A DNA stretch of 64,000 bases from an uncultured Mesonia sp. (GTDB taxonomy: Bacteria > Bacteroidota > Bacteroidia > Flavobacteriales > Flavobacteriaceae), in contig CATQIB010000016.1 of NCBI GenBank assembly GCA_958296185.1, forward strand, positions 51,086 through 115,085, written 5' to 3'. The position numbers were made by a program, and so were the translations under genes. Below are positions 8,493-19,574 of this stretch, piece by piece (position 1 is the first letter of the stretch; each line of letters opens with the position of its first letter). The notes beneath the pieces are model-generated. The model was not told the origin of the DNA. It did not search any database and saw only the letters and a program-made list of their open reading frames with translations.

Positions 8493-11039
8493 ATGAAAGT
8501 AAAAACAAAACAAAAGACTTCAGTTTTTTCACAAGATGAAGCATTCAAAGCTTCTCTAGAATATTTTAATGGCGATGATCTTGCTGCTCGTGTATGGGTA
8601 AACAAATACGCGCTAAAGGATTCTGATGGGAATATCTATGAAGCAACTCCTAATGATATGCATCGTCGTATCGCTAAAGAAATTGCTAGAATAGAAAAAA
8701 GGTATCCTAACCCAATGAGTGAAGAGGAGGTTTTTAATCTTATTAAAGATTTTAAATATATTGTTCCTCAAGGTAGCCCAATGGCGGGTATAGGAAACCC
8801 CTATCAGGTAGCCTCGCTTTCTAATTGTTTTGTAATAGGTAATGACGGCGATTCAGACTCCTACGGGGGAATAATGAAAATAGATCAAGAGCAAGTTCAG
8901 TTAATGAAACGTCGCGGAGGGGTTGGTCACGATTTATCGCATATAAGACCAAAAGGTAGCGAAGTGAAAAACTCAGCCCTTACTTCAACCGGGGTAGTGC
9001 CTTTTATGGAGCGCTATTCGAATTCAACACGAGAAGTTGCGCAAGACGGTAGACGAGGAGCTCTTATGCTTTCGGTTTCTATAAATCACCCAGATGCAGA
9101 AGACTTTATAGATGCCAAAATGGAACAAGGTAAAGTTACCGGTGCTAATGTTTCGGTGAGAATTGATGATGAGTTTATGAAGGCAGTTAAAAACGGTACA
9201 TCTTATACTCAAAAATATCCTGTTTTTAGCGAAAAGCCAAAATTTGAAAAAGAAATTGATGCCTCGGGAGTTTGGAAAAAGATAGTTCACAATGCCTGGA
9301 AATCAGCCGAACCAGGTATTTTATTTTGGGATACAATTGCGAGAGAATCTATACCAGATTGTTATGCCGACCTAGGGTATAAAACCGTGTCAACAAATCC
9401 GTGCGGTGAAATACCATTGTGTCCTTACGATTCTTGTAGGTTGTTAGCTATTAACTTATTCTCATACGTTAATAACCCATTTACTCCAGAAGCTAGTTTT
9501 GACTTTGATTTATTTAAAAAACACGCCGCTTACGCTCAGCGTATGATGGATGATATCATTGATCTCGAGCTTGAAAAAATAGATGCGATTATAGAGAAAA
9601 TTGATGCCGATCCAGAATCTTCAGAAATTAAAGCAACCGAGCGTAATTTATGGAAAAACATTCAGCGAAAAGCTGAAGAAGGAAGAAGAACAGGAATTGG
9701 TATTACTGCCGAAGGAGATATGTTAGCTGCCCTAGGAATCAAGTATGGTTCCCAAGAAGGTAACGATTTCTCGGTAGAAGTACACAAAAATTTAGCGCTA
9801 GCCGTCTATCGCGGATCGGTTTATACTGCTAAAGAAAGAGGTCCTTTTGCAATATATGATTCAGAAAGAGAGGCTAATAATCCCTTTATACTCCGTCTGA
9901 AAGAAGCCGATGAGCAATTGTACTATGAGATGATGGAGTATGGTAGAAGAAATATAGCACTATTAACAATAGCTCCCACTGGGACTACAAGTTTAATGAC
10001 CCAAACAAGTTCGGGGATTGAGCCCGTCTTCTTACCGGTCTATAAACGCAGACGTAAAGTGAATCCAAACGATAAAGAAGCACGTGTAGATTTTGTAGAT
10101 GAAGTAGGTGATTCTTGGGAAGAGTATGTGGTATTTCATCACAGGTTTAAACAATGGATGCAAGTGCAAGGCTATGATGTGAATAAAAATTACACGCAAC
10201 AAGAGCTAGATCAACTCGTAAAAGAATCGCCCTATTACAAAGCTACCTCAAATGATGTAGATTGGTTAAGCAAGGTGCATATGCAAGGCGCAGTACAAAA
10301 ATGGGTCGATCACTCTATTAGTGTAACCATTAACTTACCCCATGATGTGTCAGAAGAATTAGTAGGGAAACTCTACCTTGAAGCTTGGCAATCGGGATGT
10401 AAAGGGGTTACCGTTTATAGAGACGGTTCGAGAAGTGGTGTGTTGATTTCAAACGAAGAAAAAGAAGAAGAAAATGCAGAAACTTTGACTGCTTTTCCTA
10501 CAAAAAGACCAGATGTTTTAACAGCTGATATTGTACGTTTTCAAAACAATAAAGAGAAGTGGATTGCCTTTATTGGAAGTATTAATGATCAACCTTATGA
10601 GATTTTTACCGGTCTAGCCGATGATGAAGACGGTATTTTATTGCCGCGCTGGGTAACCAATGGATTAATTATTAAAAATAGAAATGCAGACGGTACTTCT
10701 CGTTATGATTTCCAATACGAGAATAAGCGTGGTTATAAGACCACAATTGAAGGGCTTTCGCATAAATTTGACCCAGAATATTGGAATTATGCAAAACTAA
10801 TCTCAAGTACGTTGCGTTACGGGATGCCTATTAATAAAATTGTAGACCTTATTAATAGTCTTCAACTTGACAGTCAGTCTATAAATACCTGGAAAAATGG
10901 TGTTGTGCGTGCACTCAAGCGATATGTAGAAGACGGAACTCAGGCCAAAGGCAGATGCCAGAGCTGTAACTCAGATCAATTGGTGTATCAAGAGGGATGC
11001 CTTACTTGTACCAACTGCGGTTCTTCAAAATGCGGATAA
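8493..11039 (+). CDS. nrdJ: Adenosylcobalamin-dependent ribonucleotide reductase (class II)
   Basis: It reduces ribonucleotides to deoxyribonucleotides with a radical made from adenosylcobalamin, so it needs neither oxygen nor a small subunit. The 848-residue product carries the catalytic NPCGE motif, the first redox cysteine in SNCFVIG, and the conserved IAPTGTTSLM and GCKGVTVYRDGSRSGVL segments. The C-terminus has a cysteine cluster (CQSC, CLTCTNC, SKCG) used for thiol exchange or zinc binding in this family. No NrdB-like gene is nearby, which supports class II. A strong terminator follows. B12-linked genes occur again at 13.2 and 16.1 kb. Confidence 0.93.
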   Translation: MKVKTKQKTSVFSQDEAFKASLEYFNGDDLAARVWVNKYALKDSDGNIYEATPNDMHRRIAKEIARIEKRYPNPMSEEEVFNLIKDFKYIVPQGSPMAGIGNPYQVASLSNCFVIGNDGDSDSYGGIMKIDQEQVQLMKRRGGVGHDLSHIRPKGSEVKNSALTSTGVVPFMERYSNSTREVAQDGRRGALMLSVSINHPDAEDFIDAKMEQGKVTGANVSVRIDDEFMKAVKNGTSYTQKYPVFSEKPKFEKEIDASGVWKKIVHNAWKSAEPGILFWDTIARESIPDCYADLGYKTVSTNPCGEIPLCPYDSCRLLAINLFSYVNNPFTPEASFDFDLFKKHAAYAQRMMDDIIDLELEKIDAIIEKIDADPESSEIKATERNLWKNIQRKAEEGRRTGIGITAEGDMLAALGIKYGSQEGNDFSVEVHKNLALAVYRGSVYTAKERGPFAIYDSEREANNPFILRLKEADEQLYYEMMEYGRRNIALLTIAPTGTTSLMTQTSSGIEPVFLPVYKRRRKVNPNDKEARVDFVDEVGDSWEEYVVFHHRFKQWMQVQGYDVNKNYTQQELDQLVKESPYYKATSNDVDWLSKVHMQGAVQKWVDHSISVTINLPHDVSEELVGKLYLEAWQSGCKGVTVYRDGSRSGVLISNEEKEEENAETLTAFPTKRPDVLTADIVRFQNNKEKWIAFIGSINDQPYEIFTGLADDEDGILLPRWVTNGLIIKNRNADGTSRYDFQYENKRGYKTTIEGLSHKFDPEYWNYAKLISSTLRYGMPINKIVDLINSLQLDSQSINTWKNGVVRALKRYVEDGTQAKGRCQSCNSDQLVYQEGCLTCTNCGSSKCG

Positions 11040-11071
11040 AATTAGCAAGCATTAAATTCAATCTGTAAATT

Positions 11072-11103
11072 AAAAAACGATCAATTAGTATTGGTCGTTT
11101 TTT
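11072..11103 (+). terminator. Rho-independent terminator after nrdJ
   Basis: AAAAAACGATCAA (11072-11084) pairs with TTGGTCGTTTTTT (11091-11103), with one wobble, a 6-base loop and a T-run. Confidence 0.75.
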
Positions 11104-11214
11104 AATTTAAACAACAGGTAGTTGTGGCTTATGCCAAAATAAAATCAACCAGATAAATATACTAGTTAGAGCATAATATTAAAAGCAGCAGTTAATACAA
11201 TCAAGAAATAATCG

Positions 11215-11222
11215 TAAATTTG
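11215..11222 (+). promoter_or_regulatory. -7 promoter box for prfA
   Basis: TAAATTTG is an exact TANNTTTG match, 18 bases before the prfA start. No clear TTTG box lies upstream. Confidence 0.45.
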
Positions 11223-11240
11223 TGCAATTATTGAATTTTT

Positions 11241-12317
11241 ATGATAGATAAATTAAACATAGTAAAGCAGCGATTTGACGAGGTAAACGATTTAATTATA
11301 CAACCTGAAATCATTGCCGATCAAAAAAGATATGTAGAGCTTACAAAAGAGTATAAAGATCTTAAAAAGTTAATGGTAGAGCGAGAGCGCTATGTAGAAC
11401 TTACTCAAAATAAGAGCGAAGCCGAAGAGATAATTGCAGATGGGAGCGATGAGGAAATGGTTGAAATGGCCAAAATGCAGCTGGAAGAGGCTAAGCAAGA
11501 ACTTCCTGAGCTAGAGGAAAAGATAAGAATGATGCTTATTCCTAAAGATCCTGAGGATGCTAAAAATGCTGTAGTTGAGGTTCGTGCGGGGACAGGCGGT
11601 GATGAAGCAAGTATTTTTGCAGGAGATATTTACAAAATGCTTACTAAATATTGCGAAAGCAAAGGCTGGAGTGTAAGCACAGTAGATTTTTCTGAAGGAA
11701 CAAATGGCGGGTTTAAAGAGATTCAATTTGAGGTTAGTGGTGAAGATGTTTATGGCACCTTAAAGTATGAGGCAGGAGTACACCGTGTACAACGAGTACC
11801 GCAGACCGAAACTCAAGGAAGGGTACACACTAGTGCAGCAACCGTTATGGTTTTTCCAGAAGCCGAAGAATTTGATGTAGAAATAGATCCTAAAGATGTA
11901 AGAATTGATTATTTCTGTTCATCTGGTCCTGGAGGGCAATCGGTAAATACAACCTATTCTGCTGTTCGCCTTACACACGAACCTACAGGTATAGTAGCTC
12001 AATGTCAAGATCAAAAGTCACAGCATAAAAATAAAGAAAAGGCATTTAAAGTTTTACGCTCTAGATTGTATGATATGGAGCTGGCCAAAAAACAAGAAGC
12101 CGATGCAGCTAAAAGAGGTTCAATGGTAACCAGTGGTGACCGTAGTGCGAAAATTAGAACCTATAATTATCCGCAAGGCCGTGTTACCGACCACCGTATA
12201 AATTTGACTTTATACGATTTGTCTAATATAATTAACGGGGATATTCAAAAAATTATTGACGAACTAAAATTAGTAGCCAATACCGAAAAACTTAAAGAAG
12301 GATCGGATATCTTTTAA
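11241..12317 (+). CDS. prfA: Peptide chain release factor 1
   Basis: It ends translation at UAA and UAG codons by hydrolysing peptidyl-tRNA in the ribosome. The 358-residue length matches RF1. The GGQ catalytic motif is visible in [18 protein letters not shown] (about residue 229-246). The preceding [15 protein letters not shown] contains the PxT tripeptide region typical of RF1 rather than the SPF of RF2. It starts a likely two-gene unit with pyrF, which begins 27 bases after its stop. Confidence 0.93.
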   Translation: MIDKLNIVKQRFDEVNDLIIQPEIIADQKRYVELTKEYKDLKKLMVERERYVELTQNKSEAEEIIADGSDEEMVEMAKMQLEEAKQELPELEEKIRMMLIPKDPEDAKNAVVEVRAGTGGDEASIFAGDIYKMLTKYCESKGWSVSTVDFSEGTNGGFKEIQFEVSGEDVYGTLKYEAGVHRVQRVPQTETQGRVHTSAATVMVFPEAEEFDVEIDPKDVRIDYFCSSGPGGQSVNTTYSAVRLTHEPTGIVAQCQDQKSQHKNKEKAFKVLRSRLYDMELAKKQEADAAKRGSMVTSGDRSAKIRTYNYPQGRVTDHRINLTLYDLSNIINGDIQKIIDELKLVANTEKLKEGSDIF

Positions 12318-12344
12318 TCTTTTAAAGACACTTGCACCATAATT

Positions 12345-13172
12345 ATGACCACAGCAGAACTTGTTCAGCAAATAAAGCAAAAGAAATCTTTTTTATGTGT
12401 CGGTTTAGATACCGATTTAGATAAAATCCCCGAGCACTTACTTCAAGAGGAAGACCCTATTTTTGCTTTTAATAAAGCAATTATAGATGCAACTCATAAA
12501 TTTGCGGTGGCTTATAAACCTAACACCGCTTTTTATGAAGCTTATGGGGTTAAAGGTTGGTTAGCTTTAGAAAAAACTATACGCTATATCAATGAACAGT
12601 ATCCTGATGTTTTTACTATAGCAGATGCCAAAAGAGGGGATATAGGCAATACCTCTAGTCGCTACGCAAAAGCTTTTTTCGAAGATTTGGGTTTTGATTC
12701 GGTGACCGTAGCTCCTTATATGGGTAAAGATTCTGTAGAGCCTTTTTTGGCTTTTCCCGATAAGCATACCATTTTATTGGCCTTAACCTCTAATCAGGGC
12801 GCACTCGATTTTCAAGGGCAAGCTTTGGTGAATAACGAGGAGCTTTATCATAAGGTTTTGAAAACGGCTTTGAATTGGAAGAATTCGCAAAATTTAATGT
12901 TTGTAGTGGGCGCCACGAAAGCATCATCTTTCAAGACTATTCGAGAGCTTGTTCCAAACCATTTTTTATTGGTCCCTGGAGTAGGAGCTCAAGGTGGGAA
13001 TTTAAAAGAGGTTTGCGAATACGGACTTAATAAGCAAGTAGGTTTGCTAGTCAACTCTTCGCGAGGAATTATTTACGCTAGTAATCAAATAGACTTTGCT
13101 GAAGCTGCCGAAAACAAAGCCTTTGAACTTCAACAACAAATGAAAGTTTATGTAGATCAATTATTGTCTTAA
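12345..13172 (+). CDS. pyrF: Orotidine 5'-phosphate decarboxylase
   Basis: This is the last step of UMP synthesis: decarboxylation of OMP in the cytoplasm. The 275-residue product belongs to the longer type 2 subfamily. The catalytic motif [11 protein letters not shown] is present (about residues 94-104), with [14 protein letters not shown] near the start and [10 protein letters not shown] and NSSRGI near the end, which bind the phosphate. It lies 27 bases after prfA and 48 before the BtuF-like gene, on the same strand. Confidence 0.92.
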   Translation: MTTAELVQQIKQKKSFLCVGLDTDLDKIPEHLLQEEDPIFAFNKAIIDATHKFAVAYKPNTAFYEAYGVKGWLALEKTIRYINEQYPDVFTIADAKRGDIGNTSSRYAKAFFEDLGFDSVTVAPYMGKDSVEPFLAFPDKHTILLALTSNQGALDFQGQALVNNEELYHKVLKTALNWKNSQNLMFVVGATKASSFKTIRELVPNHFLLVPGVGAQGGNLKEVCEYGLNKQVGLLVNSSRGIIYASNQIDFAEAAENKAFELQQQMKVYVDQLLS

Positions 13173-13220
13173 AGTTTAGTGGGGAGTAAGTTAGCTTTAG
13201 AAATATCAAAATAGCGTCCT

Positions 13221-14018
13221 ATGCAAGTTTTTGATCAATTAAACCGAAAGGTGTGTTTAAATAAGTCTCCACAACGAATCATCAGTCTGGTTCCAAGTCA
13301 AACCGAGTTGTTGGTCGATTTAGGTTTAGCAGATAAATTGGTGGGCGTGACTAAATTTTGTGTGCACCCTAAAAAAATCCGTAAACAAAGTGATGTAGTA
13401 GGCGGTACCAAGCAAGTGCATTTAAATAAAATTGCATCATTAAACCCAGATATTATTCTATGCAATAAAGAAGAAAATACACCAGAGATGGTTGACGAAC
13501 TTCAAAAAATAGCACCGGTGCATGTCTCAGATGTAAATACGCTTCCTGAAGCTTTCCAGCTAATGCGTCAATATGGTGTTATTTTTAATTGCAATTTAGC
13601 TATTGAAGAAATGCTTGCAGCTATTAACCAAAAACAGCAACAGCTACAACAACAAATAAATAAAGCGCCATTGAAAAAAGTAGCTTATTTTATTTGGAAA
13701 GATCCTTGGATGGTGGCGGCAAATCAGACATTTATTCACCATATTTTGCATTTAGCAGGCTATCAAAATGCTTACACTCATCAATCAAGATATCCAGTAA
13801 TCGATTGGAATAAATTTCCTCAAGTAGATTTCATTTTTCTTTCATCAGAGCCTTTTCCGTTTAAAGAAAAGCACATCCCAGAAATTCCTGAAATCTTACA
13901 AGATAAGGTTGTATTGGTTGATGGAGAATTTTTTAGCTGGTACGGTTCACGCTTACTTAAAGCTATGTCATACTTTATTAATTTACACAAAGAAATTAAT
14001 AGAATTAATCTTTCTTAA
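13221..14018 (+). CDS. BtuF-like periplasmic-binding-fold protein
   Basis: This 265-residue protein has the helical-backbone metal-receptor fold of BtuF, FhuD and related binding proteins. RIISLVPSQTELLVDLGL at the start, NPDIILCNKEEN in the middle and WYGSRLLKA near the end are family landmarks. No signal peptide is visible, and no permease or ATPase gene is adjacent, so it may be a cytoplasmic form or take its partners from elsewhere. A corrinoid ligand is plausible because nrdJ and icmF lie nearby, but iron complexes cannot be excluded. Its 3' end overlaps the convergent MscS gene by 14 bases. Confidence 0.72.
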   Translation: MQVFDQLNRKVCLNKSPQRIISLVPSQTELLVDLGLADKLVGVTKFCVHPKKIRKQSDVVGGTKQVHLNKIASLNPDIILCNKEENTPEMVDELQKIAPVHVSDVNTLPEAFQLMRQYGVIFNCNLAIEEMLAAINQKQQQLQQQINKAPLKKVAYFIWKDPWMVAANQTFIHHILHLAGYQNAYTHQSRYPVIDWNKFPQVDFIFLSSEPFPFKEKHIPEIPEILQDKVVLVDGEFFSWYGSRLLKAMSYFINLHKEINRINLS

Positions 14019-14895
14019 GACGCAAAGGAATATCTTCTGTATTTTTATATAGTTTGAGTTCAGTAATATTAGCGGGGAGATTAAAGCCGCTTTTATCTAG
14101 AGCCTCTTTTACTTTGCGGATGATAAGCCCTCTGAAAATTCGTGAAGACACTCTATAATCTTGGGTGTCCACCCAAAAGAAAACCTTAAGATTTACAGCG
14201 TTAACCGCTAGTTCTGTTTCGGTAACAAAATTTTGATGATCAATATCGTTTTGAATGATTTCTGGTTGACTATTAATAATACCCATGATTATTTCCTTGG
14301 CTTGCTCAATATTATCTTCATAGCCTATTCCTACAATGAACTCATTTCTAAAAAAGCCGTCGGCTGTATAGTTTTCTACCGCTTTGGTAAGTACATCAGC
14401 GTTAGGTATAAAAATGTCACGACCATCTGAACTTTTAATATGGGTGTACCTAAAATTTAAAGCCTTTACCTTACCAAAAAAATCACCTACCATTATGGTG
14501 TCATTAATATGAAATGGTCTGTTGAATGCTAAAATAATTCCTGCTAAAAAATTTTTTCCAATGTCTTGAAAAGCAAATCCTAAAATAATAGCAGCTCCAC
14601 CAGCTGCTGTCAGAACACCAGCAGCAATATTGCTTAAGCCTGCAATTTCAAGTGCCAACATGAAGGCCAATAGTATAAAACTTATTTTAATAGCCTGGGC
14701 TAAAAACCTAGCCATCAAGGGATCTGTAGTTTTACGCTTTATTCTTTTTAAATAAAATGAAGAAATTAATTTAGCAATGAGACTTCCAAGGATTACAATT
14801 AATATACCAATACCAATTTTTGGAAGAAGCCCAATAAACTCTTGGTAGTAGGCAATAGCAGATTCTAGAAATTTATCGGCAGCATTTTGGTTCAT
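14005..14895 (-). CDS. MscS-family small-conductance mechanosensitive channel
   Basis: This 296-residue inner-membrane protein opens under membrane tension to release solutes after osmotic downshock. Three N-terminal membrane segments are visible (about residues 20-45, 65-90 and 92-120). The third contains the Gly/Ala-rich pore helix with AAGVLTAAGGAAIILGFA and FQDIGKNFLAGI. The cytoplasmic beta-domain (FHINDTIMVGDFFGKV) and alpha/beta end follow. The length matches E. coli MscS (286). It overlaps the convergent BtuF-like gene at its 3' end. Confidence 0.9.
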   Translation of the reverse strand: MNQNAADKFLESAIAYYQEFIGLLPKIGIGILIVILGSLIAKLISSFYLKRIKRKTTDPLMARFLAQAIKISFILLAFMLALEIAGLSNIAAGVLTAAGGAAIILGFAFQDIGKNFLAGIILAFNRPFHINDTIMVGDFFGKVKALNFRYTHIKSSDGRDIFIPNADVLTKAVENYTADGFFRNEFIVGIGYEDNIEQAKEIIMGIINSQPEIIQNDIDHQNFVTETELAVNAVNLKVFFWVDTQDYRVSSRIFRGLIIRKVKEALDKSGFNLPANITELKLYKNTEDIPLRLKKD

Positions 14896-14921
14896 CGCAT
14901 TAGGGATTTAAGCGTTTTAAA

Positions 14922-15101
14922 TTAAAAATATTGACTGTTCCAGCCGGCGCGTTTCAACTCTTGAAAAATACGCCTTGCTTGCCGATTTAAATAATCACTC
15001 TTTTTCTTATTTTTAGGGGCTATGAGAAATGCCTTCTTCATAAGCGATTGATATTTTTTTTTCAATCGGTCAATATGACTTCTTTTATTTCTCCAAAACA
15101 T
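14922..15101 (-). CDS. Lacal_2735 family small protein
   Basis: This is a 59-residue basic protein starting MFWRNKRSHIDRLKKKYQ. It has the pattern of the flavobacterial Lacal_2735 family: a short aromatic N-terminus, then I-x-x-L-x-K-K-Y-x-x-L-M-K, a KSD centre (residues 34-36) and a second helix with hydrophobic heptads. It is probably a small helical hairpin. The function is unknown. It lies 26 bases upstream of the MscS gene on the same strand, so the two may be co-transcribed. It is easily missed because of its size. Confidence 0.7.
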   Translation of the reverse strand: MFWRNKRSHIDRLKKKYQSLMKKAFLIAPKNKKKSDYLNRQARRIFQELKRAGWNSQYF

Positions 15102-15178
15102 ATTCGTTTTTTATGATCAATTTAAAACATAATGTTTGTGTTTTTTGTTTAGGAACTGGTAAAAAAAGTTAATATTAA

Positions 15179-15898
15179 TTAAAATTGATCTTGAAGTGCA
15201 AACACACGCTGAAGAATTTGACTTGTCCGAGCACTTACGTTGCTTCTTATTTGTTTTTCTTCTTGTTCAATCATAAAATAGACACCCTCTAATGCTTGGT
15301 TTGTAACGTAATCAGTTAAATCTGGGTTAACGTTTCTTGTAAGGGGTATTTGGTTGTATTTGGTGATGAGATTACTCCAAATTTGGTCCGCTCCAACCTT
15401 TCGAAATGAATTTTGAATTACCGGGTTAAATTTGTTATATAATTCTTGATTGGTCTTAGCTTTTAAATACGCTGTTGCTGCATTTTGGTCTCCCATTAAA
15501 ATATTTTTCGCATCGTTAATAGTCATTTGCGAAATTGCATTTACAAATATAGGCGTTGCCTCTTTTACAGCATCTTCAGCTGCTCGGTTCAAAGCTTTAA
15601 TCCCTTCATCTGCCAGATTACCAAGTCCAACATCCCTAAGCGTATTTTCAACTTTGGTCAATTCTTTAGGCAATAAAATTTTAACCGCCTCATTTTGGTA
15701 AAATCCATTTTCTAAAGTAAGTTTTTTAACTTCCTGATCAACACCCTTCTGAAGTGCGGCTTTTAACCCCTGTGCGATATCTTGATTGGTTAATACTTTG
15801 TTTTCTTGAGGAATTTGACTAGCAATGCTTTGTAATTCTGCACAAGACTGAAAACTAAAAATGGCTAGTATAAATAAAAAGAAGTAAAGGTTTTTCAT
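15179..15898 (-). CDS. DUF4197 lipoprotein
   Basis: This 239-residue protein has a lipoprotein signal (FSFQSC, Cys19). The DUF4197 body is mostly helical, with DIAQGLKAALQKGVDQ and TDYVTNQALEGVYFMIEQEE as clear landmarks, and starts with short repeats of acidic helices. The family is periplasmic or membrane-anchored and its function is unknown. It stands alone on the minus strand, divergent from icmF, with about 215 bases between the two starts. Confidence 0.83.
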   Translation of the reverse strand: MKNLYFFLFILAIFSFQSCAELQSIASQIPQENKVLTNQDIAQGLKAALQKGVDQEVKKLTLENGFYQNEAVKILLPKELTKVENTLRDVGLGNLADEGIKALNRAAEDAVKEATPIFVNAISQMTINDAKNILMGDQNAATAYLKAKTNQELYNKFNPVIQNSFRKVGADQIWSNLITKYNQIPLTRNVNPDLTDYVTNQALEGVYFMIEQEEKQIRSNVSARTSQILQRVFALQDQF

Positions 15899-16113
15899 AA
15901 TGGAAAGGAGTTAAAAATTGATTTGACTAATTAAGGTACTGATTTGAATTGCAACCAAATTTAAGAAAATAAGGCATATTTTGCGGGTTTTAGTTTCAAT
16001 TATTACTAAGCGTGTTACAAATCATTTTTTTCGGTAGGTTTCAAAATAGAGAATTGAGACAAAAAGTAATTAGTTTTTCTTAAATTTACGCACTTTAAAA
16101 AGGAATGTAAGTT

Positions 16114-19100
16114 ATGGAAAATATAAAAATATATAAACCCAAGCACAAAGTACGCATTGTAACGGCAGCATCATTATTTGATGGCCATGACGCCGCTATT
16201 AATATTATGCGTCGTATTATACAATCAGTGGGTGTTGAGGTTATTCACTTGGGGCATGACCGTAGCGTCGAAGAGGTGGTCAATACCGCTATTCAAGAAG
16301 ATGCTAATGCGATTGCTATGACTTCTTACCAAGGGGGACATACAGAATATTTCAAGTATATGTATGACTTACTTAAAGAAAAAAATGCAGCCCATATTAA
16401 GATTTTTGGAGGTGGAGGTGGAGTAATTCTTCCTGAAGAAATCGAAGAATTAGAAGCCTACGGAATTACACGCATATATAGTCCAGACGATGGTCGGGAA
16501 CTCGGGCTGCAGGGAATGATTAATGATTTGGTAGAGAGATCAGATTATCCTTTGGGAGATAAAGCCAATATAGCACTGCAGAAAGTACAAGATAAAGATC
16601 CTGGAAGTATGGCTCGTTTGATATCTTCGGCAGAGAATTTTCCCGATACAGCACAAACTTTATTAGATGAAATACACGAAATAAATAAAAGTTGCAAAAC
16701 TCCAGTTTTAGGTATTACTGGCACAGGAGGGGCAGGAAAGTCATCTTTAGTAGACGAACTGGTACGTCGTTTTTTAACTGATTTTACAGATAAAACTATT
16801 GGAATTATATCGGTAGACCCATCAAAAAGAAAGACGGGAGGAGCGCTGTTGGGCGATCGTATTCGTATGAATGCTATAAACTCTCCAAGGGTTTATATGC
16901 GCTCATTAGCGACAAGACAGTCAAATTTGGCTTTGTCAAAACACGTGCGCGAGGCAGTTCAAGTGCTAAAGGCAGCGCAGTATGATTTAATTATTTTAGA
17001 AACTTCGGGAATCGGACAAAGCGATACCGAAATTTTAGACCATTCAGATGTTTCTTTGTATGTTATGACTCCCGAGTTTGGAGCCGCTACACAATTGGAG
17101 AAGATAGACATGCTTGATTTCGCTGATTTGGTAGCTATAAATAAATTTGACAAACGTGGCGCTCTCGACGCTTTGCGCGATGTAAAAAAACAATACAAGA
17201 GAAACCATCATCTTTTTCACGAAGACGATGCCAATATTCCAGTATTTGGTACCATTGCTTCTCAGTTCAATGATCCTGGTATGAATACCCTGTACAAAAA
17301 TATCATGGATGCCCTGGCCGAAAAAACCGATGCATCATTGAATAGTCAGTATCATATTACCAATGAAATGTCTGAGAAGATATTTGTCATCCCTCCGGCA
17401 CGGGTACGCTATCTCTCTGAAATCTCAGAGAATAATCGAGCTTACGATCAAAATGTGAATATTCAGGTTAATGTAGCTCAGAAACTTTATGGCGTTTATA
17501 AAACAATCACCACATTACTTGATATTAAACCATCAAAGCATGATGAATATGCTTACTTAAATAATAATGGTCTAGACGAGAAGGGGATAATAAAGGATTT
17601 GCAGGATGAATCGGATACTGATTTAATCAATCTATTAATCGCTCAGTTCAATAAAGTGAAAATGGATTTAGATCCCTATAATTGGGAAGAGATTTTAAAT
17701 TGGCCAGCTACCGTTAAGAAGTATCAAGATCCCATTTATAGCTTTAAAGTAAGAGATAAAGAAATAAAAATAGATACGCATACCACTTCGTTGTCCCATA
17801 CGCAAATCCCTAAAGTGGCTTTACCAAAATATAAAGCTTGGGGAGATTTATTATTGTGGATTCTTCAAGAAAATGTACCTGGAAAATTCCCTTATACCGC
17901 TGGTTTATATCCGTTCAAACGCCAAGGAGAAGATCCTACCCGAATGTTTGCTGGTGAGGGAGGACCAGAAAGAACCAATAGAAGATTTCATTATGTTAGT
18001 TTGGGCTTGCCCGCAAAAAGACTTTCAACGGCATTTGACTCGGTTACCCTTTACGGAAATGATCCCGATTTAAGACCAGATATTTATGGTAAAATTGGTA
18101 ATGCTGGAGTTTCAATTTGTTGCTTAGATGATGCGAAAAAACTATATTCTGGATTTGATTTGGCACATCATTTAACCTCGGTAAGTATGACCATTAATGG
18201 TCCGGCTCCTATGTTACTTGGTTTCTTTATGAATGCAGCCATAGATCAGCAATGCGAAAAATACATAAAAGAAAATGGTCTTGAGGACGAAGTTGAGGAA
18301 AAAATAAAGGCGATTTATCAAGAAAGCGGATTGGAAAGGCCAACCTATAAAGGTGAATTGCCAGAAGGTAATAACGGCTTGGGACTAATGTTATTAGGTG
18401 TAACAGGAGACAGAGTCTTACCAAAGGCGGTTTATGAAAAAATAAAAAAAGAAACCATAGCCGTGGTGCGCGGCACTGTTCAAGCCGATATCTTAAAAGA
18501 AGATCAAGCTCAGAATACCTGTATTTTCTCTACCGAATTTGCATTGCGTTTGATGGGCGATGTACAAGAATATTTTATAGAAAATCAAGTGCGTAACTTT
18601 TACTCGGTTTCTATATCAGGCTACCATATAGCCGAAGCAGGAGCCAACCCAATCACTCAGTTAGCTTTAACCTTGGCTAACGGATTTACCTATGTGGAGT
18701 ATTACCTAAGCAGAGGTATGGATATCAATAAATTTGGTCCTAACCTTTCTTTCTTTTTCTCTAATGGTATTGATCCTGAATATGCGGTAATAGGTCGAGT
18801 AGCTAGAAGGATTTGGGCCAAAGCACTAAAAGAAAAATACGGAGCCAATCCTAGGGCACAAATGCTAAAATACCATATTCAAACCTCTGGTAGATCTTTA
18901 CACGCGCAAGAAATTGATTTTAATGATATTAGAACTACACTTCAAGCGCTGTATGCTATTTATGATAACTGCAACTCCTTGCATACCAATGCTTATGATG
19001 AAGCTATTACAACTCCTACAGAAGAATCTGTAAGACGCGCAATGGCAATCCAGTTAATTATCAATAAAGAGTTAGGGCTGGCTAAAAACGAGAACCCTAT

Positions 19101-19569
19101 TCAAGGATCTTTTATCATCGAAGAATTGACCGAATTGGTTGAAGAAGCGGTATTGCAAGAGTTTGATAGAATTACGGAAAGAGGAGGTGTATTGGGCGCT
19201 ATGGAAACCATGTATCAACGTTCAAAAATACAAGAAGAAAGCCTGTATTACGAAACATTAAAGCATAATGGAGATTTTCCTATAATTGGTGTAAATACCT
19301 TCTTAAGTAGTAAAGGTTCGCCTACAGTTACCCCAGGTGAAGTAATTCGAGCTACAGAAGAAGAAAAACAGAACCAAATTAATACCCTTCAAAAATTGCA
19401 TAAAACCTATGAACACAGTGCAGGTGATGCGCTAGAACGAGTTAAAGAAGCAGCTATTCAAAATAAAAACATTTTTGAAGAGCTTATGGATGCAACTAAA
19501 GTATGTTCTTTAGGTCAAATTACTGAGGCTTTATTTGAAGTAGGGGGGCAGTACCGAAGAAATATGTAG
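16114..19569 (+). CDS. icmF: Fused cobalamin-dependent acyl-CoA mutase IcmF (isobutyryl-CoA mutase type)
   Basis: This 1151-residue protein joins three modules. Residues about 10-140 are the B12-binding domain, with DGHDAA at 23-28 and His25 as the predicted cobalt ligand. Residues about 190-430 are a MeaB-like GTPase chaperone with P-loop GTGGAGKSS. The rest is the (beta/alpha)8 mutase, with [16 protein letters not shown] and [14 protein letters not shown]. IcmF interconverts branched and linear acyl-CoA esters, for example isobutyryl-CoA and butyryl-CoA. Residue 599 is Tyr where I recall Phe in characterised IcmF proteins, so the substrate is less certain. A near-consensus box TAAATTTA lies at 16081-16088. 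A strong terminator follows. Confidence 0.88.
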   Translation: MENIKIYKPKHKVRIVTAASLFDGHDAAINIMRRIIQSVGVEVIHLGHDRSVEEVVNTAIQEDANAIAMTSYQGGHTEYFKYMYDLLKEKNAAHIKIFGGGGGVILPEEIEELEAYGITRIYSPDDGRELGLQGMINDLVERSDYPLGDKANIALQKVQDKDPGSMARLISSAENFPDTAQTLLDEIHEINKSCKTPVLGITGTGGAGKSSLVDELVRRFLTDFTDKTIGIISVDPSKRKTGGALLGDRIRMNAINSPRVYMRSLATRQSNLALSKHVREAVQVLKAAQYDLIILETSGIGQSDTEILDHSDVSLYVMTPEFGAATQLEKIDMLDFADLVAINKFDKRGALDALRDVKKQYKRNHHLFHEDDANIPVFGTIASQFNDPGMNTLYKNIMDALAEKTDASLNSQYHITNEMSEKIFVIPPARVRYLSEISENNRAYDQNVNIQVNVAQKLYGVYKTITTLLDIKPSKHDEYAYLNNNGLDEKGIIKDLQDESDTDLINLLIAQFNKVKMDLDPYNWEEILNWPATVKKYQDPIYSFKVRDKEIKIDTHTTSLSHTQIPKVALPKYKAWGDLLLWILQENVPGKFPYTAGLYPFKRQGEDPTRMFAGEGGPERTNRRFHYVSLGLPAKRLSTAFDSVTLYGNDPDLRPDIYGKIGNAGVSICCLDDAKKLYSGFDLAHHLTSVSMTINGPAPMLLGFFMNAAIDQQCEKYIKENGLEDEVEEKIKAIYQESGLERPTYKGELPEGNNGLGLMLLGVTGDRVLPKAVYEKIKKETIAVVRGTVQADILKEDQAQNTCIFSTEFALRLMGDVQEYFIENQVRNFYSVSISGYHIAEAGANPITQLALTLANGFTYVEYYLSRGMDINKFGPNLSFFFSNGIDPEYAVIGRVARRIWAKALKEKYGANPRAQMLKYHIQTSGRSLHAQEIDFNDIRTTLQALYAIYDNCNSLHTNAYDEAITTPTEESVRRAMAIQLIINKELGLAKNENPIQGSFIIEELTELVEEAVLQEFDRITERGGVLGAMETMYQRSKIQEESLYYETLKHNGDFPIIGVNTFLSSKGSPTVTPGEVIRATEEEKQNQINTLQKLHKTYEHSAGDALERVKEAAIQNKNIFEELMDATKVCSLGQITEALFEVGGQYRRNM

Positions 19570-19574
19570 ACTAT

